Of a stretch of 64,000 nt of DNA, positions 33,669-41,707 are shown piece after piece (within the stretch, counting starts at the first letter, position 1; each line of letters begins with the position of its first letter). The stretch is from Mesorhizobium intechi. GTDB taxonomy: Bacteria > Pseudomonadota > Alphaproteobacteria > Rhizobiales > Rhizobiaceae. A program made the position numbers and the translations under genes. The stretch is from assembly GCF_002879535.1 (NCBI RefSeq), contig NZ_PNOT02000082.1, positions 1-64,000 on the forward strand, given 5' to 3'. The notes under the pieces are model-generated. The model saw nothing but the letters and a program-made list of their open reading frames with translations. It did not search any database and was not told the origin of the DNA.

Positions 33669-34266
33669 ACACCACGGCCACGAGGCGGTCCCACAACAGG
33701 GCGACCGACACCGCCAGGCCGACCAGCGCGCCGGCGGCGACAAGGCCAAGGCCTGACAGGAAGGCCGACCAGCCCTTGCCGCGTTGCGGCGACCGCAGCG
33801 GCGGCTCGGCCTCCGCCACCTCGGCGCGCGTCATGCCGGCGACGGCCGGCTCGACCCCGCCCTCCATCATCCTCTGGCGCTCGACGATGCGCTCGGCGAC
33901 ATAGCGGGTCACCGAATCTGCAACCGGCCTCATCTCGGTCGATTCGGCAAGCACCACGCGGCCGATGCGGGTGTCCTTGAGGAAGCGGTAGGTGCGGCGG
34001 TCGCGCCCCATGGCGACATGGCTGACGGCGTCGATCCACAGGCGCGGCTGCAGCCCTGACGAAACGACGAAGTCGAAATTGTCCATGTCGGCGGGCACAT
34101 CGGCAAAGACGGGTGCGAGTTCGGCGGCCAGGAGATCGAGGCGCATGCGATGCGCCTCGCGCATGTCGACGACGACATCGTCGCGGTCGGCGAAGGCGTT
34201 CTTCACATCACGGATGGCATCGGACAGCCTTCTTGACGGATCGATCTTTTCGCCTGCGTCCTTCAT
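33652..34266 (-). CDS. Hypothetical membrane-tethered protein
   Basis: A 204-residue protein. It has a soluble acidic N-terminal region (RRLSDAIRDVKNAFADRDDV, then HRMRLDLLAAELAPVFADVP, then SSGLQPRLWIDAVSHVAMGR) and a single C-terminal membrane helix (LSGLGLVAAGALVGLAVSVALLW-type stretch at about 172-198). It looks like a tail-anchored cytoplasmic protein. I recognise it only as a conserved rhizobial hypothetical. ATG 34266 is preferred; the frame opens at 34326. Just upstream are two GTTAAC repeats. Confidence 0.7.
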   Translation of the reverse strand: MKDAGEKIDPSRRLSDAIRDVKNAFADRDDVVVDMREAHRMRLDLLAAELAPVFADVPADMDNFDFVVSSGLQPRLWIDAVSHVAMGRDRRTYRFLKDTRIGRVVLAESTEMRPVADSVTRYVAERIVERQRMMEGGVEPAVAGMTRAEVAEAEPPLRSPQRGKGWSAFLSGLGLVAAGALVGLAVSVALLWDRLVAVVFSLRP

Positions 34267-34300
34267 CGGCGTCTGCCTCGCGGGTTTGGTTAACACGGGG

Positions 34301-34402
34301 TTAACACAGACGCCGGCAAAATGCACTGGCGAGATGAAGCGGACCGATGGGTTCCGGGATGTGACGCTTGAACGTGATGCGGTAGCTGCGGTGTCCTGCC
34401 AT
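34301..34402 (-). pseudogene. Transposase OrfA N-terminal scrap
   Basis: From ATG 34402 the frame reads MAGHRSYRITFKRHIPEPIG and stops after 33 codons. GGAGAGAGAACC stands directly before the ATG. The beginning resembles the N-terminus of IS3-like OrfA proteins (MAGHRSYSIEFKRQV...), after which the similarity is lost. I read it as a short leftover of an insertion sequence lying in the 5' region of the hypothetical gene at 33652-34266. It is too short for certainty. Confidence 0.4.
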
Positions 34403-34506
34403 GGTTCTCTCTCCGAAAACCCGACAGCACTGGCAAATCCTCAATCCGTCCACCCGCAGGGCGCACTCGAACCGAGGTCACCGTTGGGCGGCAGGCATTA
34501 AGCAAC

Positions 34507-35307
34507 TCAACTGGCGGCGGCGAGTTTGGGGCGAAGGGGTCTGGCCCGACGGTTGATATTGCGCCGGATGATGCTGGCGATCAGATCAGGCGCTTCCTCG
34601 ATCAGCATATGGCCGGCCTCAAGCACGTGATGCACATGAAAGCGCGCCGGCAGGTCGTCGGCCTGGGTGAATGGCAGCACTGCGTCATCACTGCCCCATA
34701 CCACCATCACCGGCATGGTCAGTCTGTCCAACTGCTCACGCGAGATGACGCCTTGGCGGTCGTCCCTGGTCATAGCAGCGGCGATCTCGACGAGTTTTTC
34801 CGATTGTCCGGGCCGCTTGCGCATTTCGCAGAGCGTATCGGCGATGCGATCAAAAGGTAGCGCCCGTGGACCCGACATGGCGGCAAGGCAGGCGAGGATC
34901 TCGGACCGGCTCTGTGCGCCGGCATAACGACGCAACAGCGACCCGTTGATCTCCGGGCCGAAGCCGCCGGGCGCCAGAAGCGTCAGCGACGCCACCCTCT
35001 CCGGCTCGGCCAGAGCCATCAAGGTCGCCACCGCTCCGCCCATCGAATGGCCAACGAGATGGATGCCTTTGGCCCTGCGGGCCGCAAGGTCGGCAAGAAC
35101 GGCCCTTGCCGCCACCTTTGCAGGCCCGGCATCGGGAAAGTCGAGCGACAGGCCATGGCCCGGCAGGTCATAGGCAAGCGTGCGCGCGGAAGGTGCGAGC
35201 GCGACGGTCACGTCGCGCCAGACGTCCGCGCAACCGCCGAACCCGTGCAGTAAGACGATGGTCTTCGAGCCGGCACCCATTTCGGCAGCGTGAAGCGATG
35301 AGATCAT
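34507..35307 (-). CDS. Alpha/beta hydrolase
   Basis: A 266-residue hydrolase. The oxyanion motif is LLHGFGGCADVW, nucleophile Ser lies in GHSMGG, Asp in VVWGSDDAVLPF, and the His in VLEAGHMLIEEAP. This arrangement is shared by acetoin-cleaving, C-C bond and ester hydrolases, so the substrate is not predicted. The region before the Ser (YDLPGHGLS) is standard. There is no good ribosome site at ATG 35307, and the frame is open to 35436, so the start is uncertain. Confidence 0.8.
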   Translation of the reverse strand: MISSLHAAEMGAGSKTIVLLHGFGGCADVWRDVTVALAPSARTLAYDLPGHGLSLDFPDAGPAKVAARAVLADLAARRAKGIHLVGHSMGGAVATLMALAEPERVASLTLLAPGGFGPEINGSLLRRYAGAQSRSEILACLAAMSGPRALPFDRIADTLCEMRKRPGQSEKLVEIAAAMTRDDRQGVISREQLDRLTMPVMVVWGSDDAVLPFTQADDLPARFHVHHVLEAGHMLIEEAPDLIASIIRRNINRRARPLRPKLAAAS

Positions 35308-35526
35308 GGAAGCGGAAGGTATCAAATTGCGGGAACGCTTGAATGCGACTGGATTGCTCTTTGTCCAGAGCGATGGCCAGTAAAACTTTCGCGATTTCGC
35401 GAGCGCTGGCATGTCATCCAGGGGTTCGTCCGGCAAAAGCCGGGAAATCAGCCCGATCGGCGCTTCGTCCCGTGCGCGCGAACGCCCAACAATTCCATTG
35501 GTCCAAACAGTCCCGACCTGCCGAGG

Positions 35527-37272
35527 TCAGCTGGCGGCGCCGAGCCCGGCGGCGCGCAAGGCGCCGATCAGCCGCTCGGTCAGATCGGCCGGGTATTTTC
35601 GGTCAATGAAGGTCGCGCGTGGATTGGCGGCGAATTTGGGGAATTTGGTGGTCAGTTCATCGAGCAGCTTACGTGCCAGGCTGTCCTGACCGGAGATCCT
35701 GGCGCCGATCAGCCGGGCTGCAAGATAGTGCGATTTTGTCGCGGTGGTTCTCAGGGCGGAGCTGGCGATCGCGGCCTTGTTCGTGTCGCCGAGCATGAGT
35801 TCCCCGGCGAAAAGCCCGAAATCCCACCATGTCGGATGGCCGCTGGAGGCATCCACGGCATGGGCCAGAAGGGGGGTTCCCTCGGCGTAGCGGCCGGCGA
35901 AAACCAACCCGTAACCATAGGCGGCCGCCATGGCGACGTCATAGGGGTTGAGGTCATAGGCCTTGCGCATCCAGCGCAGCGCTTCGTCGGCGTTGCCAAG
36001 ACGCGAATTGATGTAACCGTAGGAGCGATGCGCATAGGGACTGGTCGGCCCCATCTGCACGGCGCGATGGGCGAATGTCATCGCCTTTTCGATCGTCGCA
36101 TCCGGCGGATAGGCGTAGTGGTCGTTCACGGCCTCGAGGTGCAACGAGGCGAGTTCGGAATAGACAAGCGACGATTTTGCGCCGTTTTCGGCAAGGGTTT
36201 CGAGGCAGCGATAGGCGGCTTCGTGGGTTCTGGCGTTCTGGTCGAGATAGTATTTGCCGTTGAGCAGCAGGCACTGCGTCAGGCCGTTCTGAATGCCGCT
36301 CTGTTCGATGTAGTTGTAGATCGTGCCGGACGCGGGCAGCGCGGAACTGAGGATGCCGGCTATGCGGTCCTCGACGTCCGATGGCGCGCTGTCGGCGGCC
36401 GTTAGATTGCGCGACAACAGCACACGTCCGGTCGCCACGCTTTGCAGTTCGATGGTAATCTCGCCCGCGCCCGGTCCAGGCAGGACATCGAACATGAAGC
36501 TCGTTGCGCTGGCGCCCGGATCGGTCTTGTCGACGGTGTCGCGACCGATGAAGTCGATCGTATCGAAGCCGCTCAGGCCGGCGCGCAACGAGGCGGCGAC
36601 GCGGCTGGCGTCCGCGCCGCTGGCCTTGACGGCGATGTAGACGAGCGGCAGGGCCTCGCTGACCGGGGACGGTGCGATGCTGCTGGTCAGGCCCGCGCTC
36701 TCGAGCGTCGCCGGCAGATCGCCGCCGGCGAGCAGCGCGTCGCCGCCCTGGCGCAGGATCAGGACGCCCAGCATGGCGATGACCACGGCGATCGCCATCC
36801 AGAAGAAGCGGAGGTGGCGCGCCACCGAAGGCACGGGTGCAACGGCCTCCTCGGCAGCGCCGGGCTGCTCGGCTGGAGCCGCTGCCGCTGGCGTCTGCTC
36901 GGCGGGTTTGGCCCCTTCCGGCAGACGGATCGCGTTGAGCTCATAGGCCGGGACGTAGCCGCCGCGCGGGATGGCGATGCGGACGGGCTCGGCAATGCCT
37001 TCATTGGCGAAATACTGCTGCAGCAATTCGCGCAGCCGGCCTGCCTGCACCCGCACCACGGCATCGGTCGACGGATCGAAATCGCCGTCCTTGCCGAAGA
37101 CGTCCATGGCGATGGAAAAGCCCTTGAGCCTGTCGGCTTCGCCGGCCTGCTCGCGTTCGACGAGATAACGGATCAGCTTGCGCGCGCGCTCGGACCGTCC
37201 GAACGTTTCGCTGGCAAGCAGTCGCTCCAGTGTCTCGCGCACTGCGGGGGCGGCAGGCGTGGCATGCTGCAA
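35527..37272 (-). CDS. Membrane-bound winged-helix/TPR protein, possible regulator
   Basis: A 581-residue protein. The N-terminal domain (about 5-110) has SERARKLIRYLVEREQAGEA, then DVFGKDGDFDPSTDAVVRVQ and PRGGYVPAYE. It is the winged-helix-like module found on many cyclase- and TolB-like regulators. One membrane helix follows at about 157-176 (FFWMAIAVVIAMLGVLIL). The periplasmic part has TolB-like strands, then TPR repeats (YAHRSYGYINSRLGNADEAL, AYGYGLVFAGRYAEG). The topology recalls ToxR/CadC: DNA-binding head inside, sensor outside. Start is TTG 37272 with GAGAGG upstream. Target genes unknown. Confidence 0.75.
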   Translation of the reverse strand: MQHATPAAPAVRETLERLLASETFGRSERARKLIRYLVEREQAGEADRLKGFSIAMDVFGKDGDFDPSTDAVVRVQAGRLRELLQQYFANEGIAEPVRIAIPRGGYVPAYELNAIRLPEGAKPAEQTPAAAAPAEQPGAAEEAVAPVPSVARHLRFFWMAIAVVIAMLGVLILRQGGDALLAGGDLPATLESAGLTSSIAPSPVSEALPLVYIAVKASGADASRVAASLRAGLSGFDTIDFIGRDTVDKTDPGASATSFMFDVLPGPGAGEITIELQSVATGRVLLSRNLTAADSAPSDVEDRIAGILSSALPASGTIYNYIEQSGIQNGLTQCLLLNGKYYLDQNARTHEAAYRCLETLAENGAKSSLVYSELASLHLEAVNDHYAYPPDATIEKAMTFAHRAVQMGPTSPYAHRSYGYINSRLGNADEALRWMRKAYDLNPYDVAMAAAYGYGLVFAGRYAEGTPLLAHAVDASSGHPTWWDFGLFAGELMLGDTNKAAIASSALRTTATKSHYLAARLIGARISGQDSLARKLLDELTTKFPKFAANPRATFIDRKYPADLTERLIGALRAAGLGAAS

Positions 37273-37469
37273 GTGTCGATCCTCTCGAAGTCGGCACAGG
37301 TTGAGGCGCGATCATATAGGGCTCGCACCACCAAACAAGTATCCACTCACTATGCGATCGCGTACCTCACCGGATAATTTTCCGGTGGTTAATGACGCGG
37401 CCGACGCCGGCTACAGGATCGGTGTGGCGCCGGTGTCAGCCGTTCAAGGCCAAGGCATTGTTCGGTCTT

Positions 37470-37510
37470 GAAAAATGGCCGGCGCGAGAGTGGTCGTGAT
37501 CTCTCGCGCC
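37470..37510 (-). terminator. Rho-independent terminator after leuA
   Basis: On the minus strand a 10-bp perfect stem GGCGCGAGAG / CTCTCGCGCC (loop 10 nt), then GGCCATTTTTC. It starts 15 nt after the leuA stop. Confidence 0.8.
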
Positions 37511-37525
37511 AATCGTCGGTAAACG

Positions 37526-39271
37526 CTACCGCGGCTTGCGGCCGACGATGCGGTTGGCCGCCGAGGTCACCGCTTCCAGCGAGGCGGCGACGATGTTGGT
37601 GTTGATGCCGGCGCCGAACAGCTTGCCGCCGGGATATTCCATTTCGACATAGGAAATGGCGGATGCATTGGAGCCACGCTGCATCGAGTGTTCGGAATAA
37701 TCGAGGACCGACATCTCCACGCCGACATGGCGTGACAGTGCATCGACGAAGCCATCGATCGGGCCTGTGCCGGTGCCGGTAATGGTCATTTCCTTGCCCT
37801 TGTCGAGGATCACTGCCTCGACCACGCGCCGGCCTTTGACCACTGTATCGGGATAGGTGTGGTGGTCGAGGAATTTCAGGCGCGCGCCCGGCTGGTCGAC
37901 ATAGGTTTCGAGGAAGCGCTCATAGATGCGCTTGGCGGGCACTTCCTTGCCTTCGGCATCGGTGATCGCCTGGATCGCCTGGCTGAATTCGATCTGCAGA
38001 TTGCGCGGCAGATTGAGGCCGTAATCGGCCTGCAGCACATAGGCGATGCCGCCCTTGCCGGACTGCGAGTTGATGCGGATGATCGCCTCGTAGCTGCGGC
38101 CGACGTCGGCGGGGTCGATCGGCAGATAGGGCACTTCCCACAGGCCGGTGTTGGCCCTTTTCAGCGCCTTCATGCCCTTGTTGATGGCGTCCTGGTGCGA
38201 GCCGGAAAAGGCGGTGTAGACGAGCTCGCCGACATAGGGATGACGCTCGGGGATCTTCAACTGGTTCGAGTATTCGTAGACGTCCTTCATGCGGTTGATG
38301 TCGGAGCAGTCGATTCCCGGATCGACGCCTTGCGTGTACATGTTGAGCGCAAGCGTGACGATGTCGACATTGCCGGTGCGCTCGCCATTGCCGAACAGCG
38401 TGCCTTCGACGCGATCTGCACCGGCCATCAGGCCAAGTTCAGTGGTGGCGATGCCGGTGCCGCGGTCATTGTGCGGATGCAGCGAGATGATCAGGTTCTC
38501 GCGGTTGTCCAGATTGCGGCACATCCACTCGATACGGTCGGCGTAGATGTTGGGCGTCGACATCTCGACCGTCGACGGCAGGTTGATGATCAGCTTGTTG
38601 TCCGATGTCGGCCTGACGATCTCGGTGACGGCGTTGCAGATCTCCAGCGCGACTTCGAGCTCGGTGCCGGTAAAGCTTTCCGGCGAGTACTCGAAGCGAT
38701 AGCCGCCGCCGGCCTTGGCCGCCATGTCGGTGATCATCTTGGCCGCGTCCGTGGCGATGCGCTTGATGCCGCCGACATCCTTTTCGAAGACGACGCGGCG
38801 CTGCAATTCGCTGGTCGAATTGTAGAAGTGCACGATCGGATTGGTGGCGCCCTTCAGCGCCTCGAAGGTGCGCGTGATCAGCTCGGGCCGGCACTGCACC
38901 AGCACCTGCAGCGACACATCGGCGGGCACGTTGCCTTCCTCGATGCACCAGCGGGCAAAGTCGAAATCGGTCTGCGAGGCCGAGGGGAAGCCGACCTCTA
39001 TCTCCTTGAAGCCCATGTCGAGCAGCAGGCCGAACATGCGCGCCTTGCGCTCATGGCCCATCGGGTCGATCAGCGCCTGGTTGCCGTCGCGCAGGTCGAC
39101 CGAGCACCAGATCGGCGCCTTGTCGATGACCTTGTTGGGCCAGGTGCGGTCTGTGAGGCCGACGGTCGGATAGGGTTGATATTTGCGCGCCGCGTCGGGC
39201 ATGCCGCGGGCTGGTTCCACATGCTCGCCGGCGACAGCGGCATCAGGGCGGACTTGTTCTCGTGCGTTCAT
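37526..39271 (-). CDS. leuA: 2-isopropylmalate synthase LeuA
   Basis: A 581-residue enzyme for the first committed step of leucine synthesis: acetyl-CoA plus 2-oxoisovalerate. The HMGL-like catalytic barrel has CSVDLRDGNQAL with the catalytic Arg-Asp and LHPHNDRGTG with metal-binding His residues. The C-terminal leucine-sensing allosteric domain has SYVEMEYPGGKLFGAGINTN. The length is that of the long LeuA type (about 560-580 residues). ATG 39271 has GGGAG 9 nt upstream. A leucine-rich leader peptide and a strong RNA fold lie upstream, indicating attenuation. Confidence 0.97.
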   Translation of the reverse strand: MNAREQVRPDAAVAGEHVEPARGMPDAARKYQPYPTVGLTDRTWPNKVIDKAPIWCSVDLRDGNQALIDPMGHERKARMFGLLLDMGFKEIEVGFPSASQTDFDFARWCIEEGNVPADVSLQVLVQCRPELITRTFEALKGATNPIVHFYNSTSELQRRVVFEKDVGGIKRIATDAAKMITDMAAKAGGGYRFEYSPESFTGTELEVALEICNAVTEIVRPTSDNKLIINLPSTVEMSTPNIYADRIEWMCRNLDNRENLIISLHPHNDRGTGIATTELGLMAGADRVEGTLFGNGERTGNVDIVTLALNMYTQGVDPGIDCSDINRMKDVYEYSNQLKIPERHPYVGELVYTAFSGSHQDAINKGMKALKRANTGLWEVPYLPIDPADVGRSYEAIIRINSQSGKGGIAYVLQADYGLNLPRNLQIEFSQAIQAITDAEGKEVPAKRIYERFLETYVDQPGARLKFLDHHTYPDTVVKGRRVVEAVILDKGKEMTITGTGTGPIDGFVDALSRHVGVEMSVLDYSEHSMQRGSNASAISYVEMEYPGGKLFGAGINTNIVAASLEAVTSAANRIVGRKPR

Positions 39272-39381
39272 CGTCTTGTTCTCCCTGCTGCCCTCGGATC
39301 CGTCTCGGACGGATGGCTGGCGAGTGGTGCCTTTACCAGATTTGCGTTCGCTTGATGTGACTGCCAATTGTGTGACTGGCC

Positions 39382-39426
39382 AAGGAGCATGCGCTTGCGC
39401 GGCGGTTCGACCGCCGGGCGCTCCTT
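39382..39426 (-). promoter_or_regulatory. RNA hairpin at the end of the leuA leader peptide
   Basis: The minus-strand RNA can fold with an outer stem AAGGAGC/GCTCCTT and an inner stem GGCGG-TCGAA-CCGCC. The outer 5' arm starts with the last base of the leader stop codon. There is no T-run, so it may act on ribosome access or as a Rho-linked element rather than as a simple terminator. A second GC-rich hairpin (39561-39588) precedes the leader start. Confidence 0.45.
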
Positions 39427-39542
39427 CAGCGAACCCGGCGATCGCCGATAAGGCCGAGAAGAAGCAGGGTCGAGGCAAGCGCGCGCACGGTCTCGCCGGC
39501 AAAGCCGGTCTGACGGGAAGCGGTGGTGGCGCGGGTGTTCAT
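39426..39542 (-). CDS. leuL: Leucine-rich leader peptide (LeuL) of leuA
   Basis: A 38-codon frame on the leuA strand ends 154 bp before leuA. It contains STLLLLGLIGDRRVR, with four consecutive Leu codons (CTG CTT CTT CTC), another Leu two residues later and an Ile. This is the hallmark of a transcription-attenuation leader: ribosomes stall at Leu codons when charged tRNA-Leu is short. An in-frame ATG at 39554 is an alternative start. The Leu cluster is near the stop codon, next to the RNA hairpin at 39382-39426, as expected for such control. Confidence 0.65.
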   Translation of the reverse strand: MNTRATTASRQTGFAGETVRALASTLLLLGLIGDRRVR

Positions 39543-39698
39543 GCGGGCTCTCATACAGGAGCGCCCCCGCAGAGGCAAGCGGGGGCTCAATCCGTTGAAC
39601 ATTATCCCTGATGCGGGTGCTCTTCCACAGGCGCCGCAAATGCGCCAGACTCGAGCGTCGGCGGGGCTGCGCTGCGCCGCCGCCATGAGGGGGTGTCC

Positions 39699-40865
39699 AT
39701 GAATTTCGTGTTCTTCTCGCCGCATTTTCCGGCCAACGGCGCCGATTTCTGCGACCGGCTGAAAAAGGCCGGCGCCACCGTGCTCGGCATTGGCGACGCC
39801 CCCTATGATGCGCTGAACGGCAAGCTGAAGAGCGCGCTTTCGGAATATTACCGCGTCGCCGACATGGAGGACTACGAGCCGGTGTTCCGGGCGATGGGGC
39901 ATTTCATCCACAAATGGGGCCGCATCGACCGCTTCGAATCGCTCAACGAGCACTGGCTGGAGCTGGAAGCCAACATCCGCACCGACTTCAACATCTACGG
40001 CACCAAGCTCGATTTCGTGAAGAACCTGAAGCGCAAGAGCCGCATGCGCGCCTTCTTCCGCAAGAGCGGCGTCGAGACGATCGCGCAGCGCAAATGCTCC
40101 GACCGCGCCGGCGCCATGACCTTCATCCGCCGCGTCGGCTATCCCGTGGTGGTAAAACCCGACAGCGGCTCCGGCGCCTCTAATACCTTCAAGATCTCCA
40201 ACACAGGGGAGCTCGACCAGTTCTTCCGGGACAAGCCCGAGGACGTGACCTTCGTCATGGAGCAATTCATCGAGGGGCTGGTGGTGACATATGACGGGCT
40301 GGTCAACCGCGACGGCGATGTGGTGCTGGCGGCCAGCCACCGCTACGACCAGAGCGTCATGGAGGTGGTCAACAAGGACCGCCATATGAGCTACACCTGC
40401 TTTCCCCATATCAGGCCGGCGGTCGAGGAGGCCGGCCGCAAGATCCTGAAGGCGTTCGACGTGCGCGAGCGCTTCTTCCACATCGAGCTGTTCGAGACCA
40501 GGGACGACCGGATCATCGCGCTGGAGGTCAACATGCGACCGCCCGGCGCCTGGATGACCGACGCCATCAACTACACGTTCGACATCGACGTCTACGCGGC
40601 ATGGGCCGACATGGTGGTCAAGGACGCCGCCGGCGGGCCCTATGAGGGCAAGTATTTCACCGCCTATGCCAGCCGCAAGCGGCACCTCCGCTATTTGCAC
40701 AGCCATGAGGACGTGCTAGCGGCGCACGGAGACAAGATCGTCCACCATCAGGCCATCGAAGAGGTTTTCAGCCGCGCCATGGGAAATTACGCCTACCAGT
40801 TGCGCTCGAAGGATCAGGCGGCGCTGCGCGAGGCGGTCGCCTATATCCATGCGGAAAGGGCCTGA
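39699..40865 (+). CDS. ATP-grasp carboxylate-amine ligase-like protein
   Basis: A 388-residue protein with an N-terminal Rossmann-like part (FVFFSPHFPANGADFCDRLK, IGDAPYDAL) and an ATP-grasp core (about 110-310). The core has GYPVVVKPDSGSGASNTFKI with the ATP-binding Lys, VMEQFIEGLVVTYDG, and the metal site IALEVNMRPPGAW. ATP-grasp enzymes join a carboxylate to an amine or thiol through an acyl phosphate. The substrates are unknown. It is followed after 4 nt by an esterase gene; the two are clearly an operon. GAGGGGG lies just before ATG 39699. Confidence 0.85.
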   Translation: MNFVFFSPHFPANGADFCDRLKKAGATVLGIGDAPYDALNGKLKSALSEYYRVADMEDYEPVFRAMGHFIHKWGRIDRFESLNEHWLELEANIRTDFNIYGTKLDFVKNLKRKSRMRAFFRKSGVETIAQRKCSDRAGAMTFIRRVGYPVVVKPDSGSGASNTFKISNTGELDQFFRDKPEDVTFVMEQFIEGLVVTYDGLVNRDGDVVLAASHRYDQSVMEVVNKDRHMSYTCFPHIRPAVEEAGRKILKAFDVRERFFHIELFETRDDRIIALEVNMRPPGAWMTDAINYTFDIDVYAAWADMVVKDAAGGPYEGKYFTAYASRKRHLRYLHSHEDVLAAHGDKIVHHQAIEEVFSRAMGNYAYQLRSKDQAALREAVAYIHAERA

Positions 40866-40869
40866 GGCG

Positions 40870-41646
40870 ATGGACGTCTCCTATCAAAAGCATTTCTCCG
40901 GAAAGCTCGGCCGCGACATGGAATACAAGCGCTACGGCCATGCCGGCCGGCCGGTCGTGGTGTTCCCGACGTCGCAGGGACGGTTCTACCAGTTCGAGGA
41001 TTCCGGTGGAGTGGGCGCATTGGCCGAGTTCATCGACACCGGCCGTATCCAGCTGTTCACGGTCGACGGCATCGATTCGGAATCGTTCTTCGACAAGCAT
41101 GCCGACGCCGCGCACCGCATCGGCCGCCACGAGGCCTATTTCGGCTATGTGCGCGAGGAGGCGTTGCCGGAAATCCTGTCCACCGCATTGGCCGCCAATG
41201 GCGGGCGCAAGCTGAAGCCCTTGTTTTCAGGCTGCTCGATGGGTGGCTACCATTCGTCGAATTTCGTTTTCCGCTTTCCCGAACTGGCCAGCGGCGTCAT
41301 TTCGCTGTCGGGGGTCTATTCGGCCCGCGATTTCTTCGGGAAGGCTCTGGAGGGCGACATCTTCTACAACTCGCCGCTCGATTATCTGCCCGGCATCGTC
41401 GATACCAAGCTTCTGGCCCGGCTGAAGGCGCTGCGCCTTATCTTCTGCTGCGGGCAGGGCGCCTGGGAAGAACGCATGCTGGTCGAGACGCGCCAGCTGG
41501 AACAGATCCTGCGCGACAAATCCATTCCGGCCTGGGTCGACTATTGGGGCGGTGACGTCAGCCATGACTGGCCATGGTGGCACAAGCAGCTGGTCTATTT
41601 CTTCGGCCGCTGGCTGGATGATGATTTGATGCACAGATTGGATTGA
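40870..41646 (+). CDS. Esterase-family alpha/beta hydrolase coupled to the ATP-grasp gene
   Basis: A 258-residue cytoplasmic protein of the esterase D / PHB-depolymerase-like fold. It opens with SYQKHFSGKLGRDMEYKRYG, strand PVVVFPTSQGRFYQFED, and nucleophile Ser123 in SGCSMGGYHS. A terminal His lies in SHDWPWWHKQLVYFF. The Cys before Ser is unusual for the GxSxG motif. The gene begins 4 nt after the ATP-grasp stop with GAGG as its ribosome site, so translation is coupled. It may cleave or remodel the ATP-grasp product; this is inference from context. Confidence 0.85.
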   Translation: MDVSYQKHFSGKLGRDMEYKRYGHAGRPVVVFPTSQGRFYQFEDSGGVGALAEFIDTGRIQLFTVDGIDSESFFDKHADAAHRIGRHEAYFGYVREEALPEILSTALAANGGRKLKPLFSGCSMGGYHSSNFVFRFPELASGVISLSGVYSARDFFGKALEGDIFYNSPLDYLPGIVDTKLLARLKALRLIFCCGQGAWEERMLVETRQLEQILRDKSIPAWVDYWGGDVSHDWPWWHKQLVYFFGRWLDDDLMHRLD

Positions 41647-41707
41647 TGAGGATTCCGCCGGCGGAAGGTACTTATCGTGTCCGGATCGCCGAGTGAAGCA
41701 GGGCCTG

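Noticed and set aside
32172..33749. A 525-codon minus-strand frame covering the phosphoesterase region
   Set aside because: Only the last 164 codons are a Nudix protein; the rest is the antisense shadow of the metallophosphoesterase gene.
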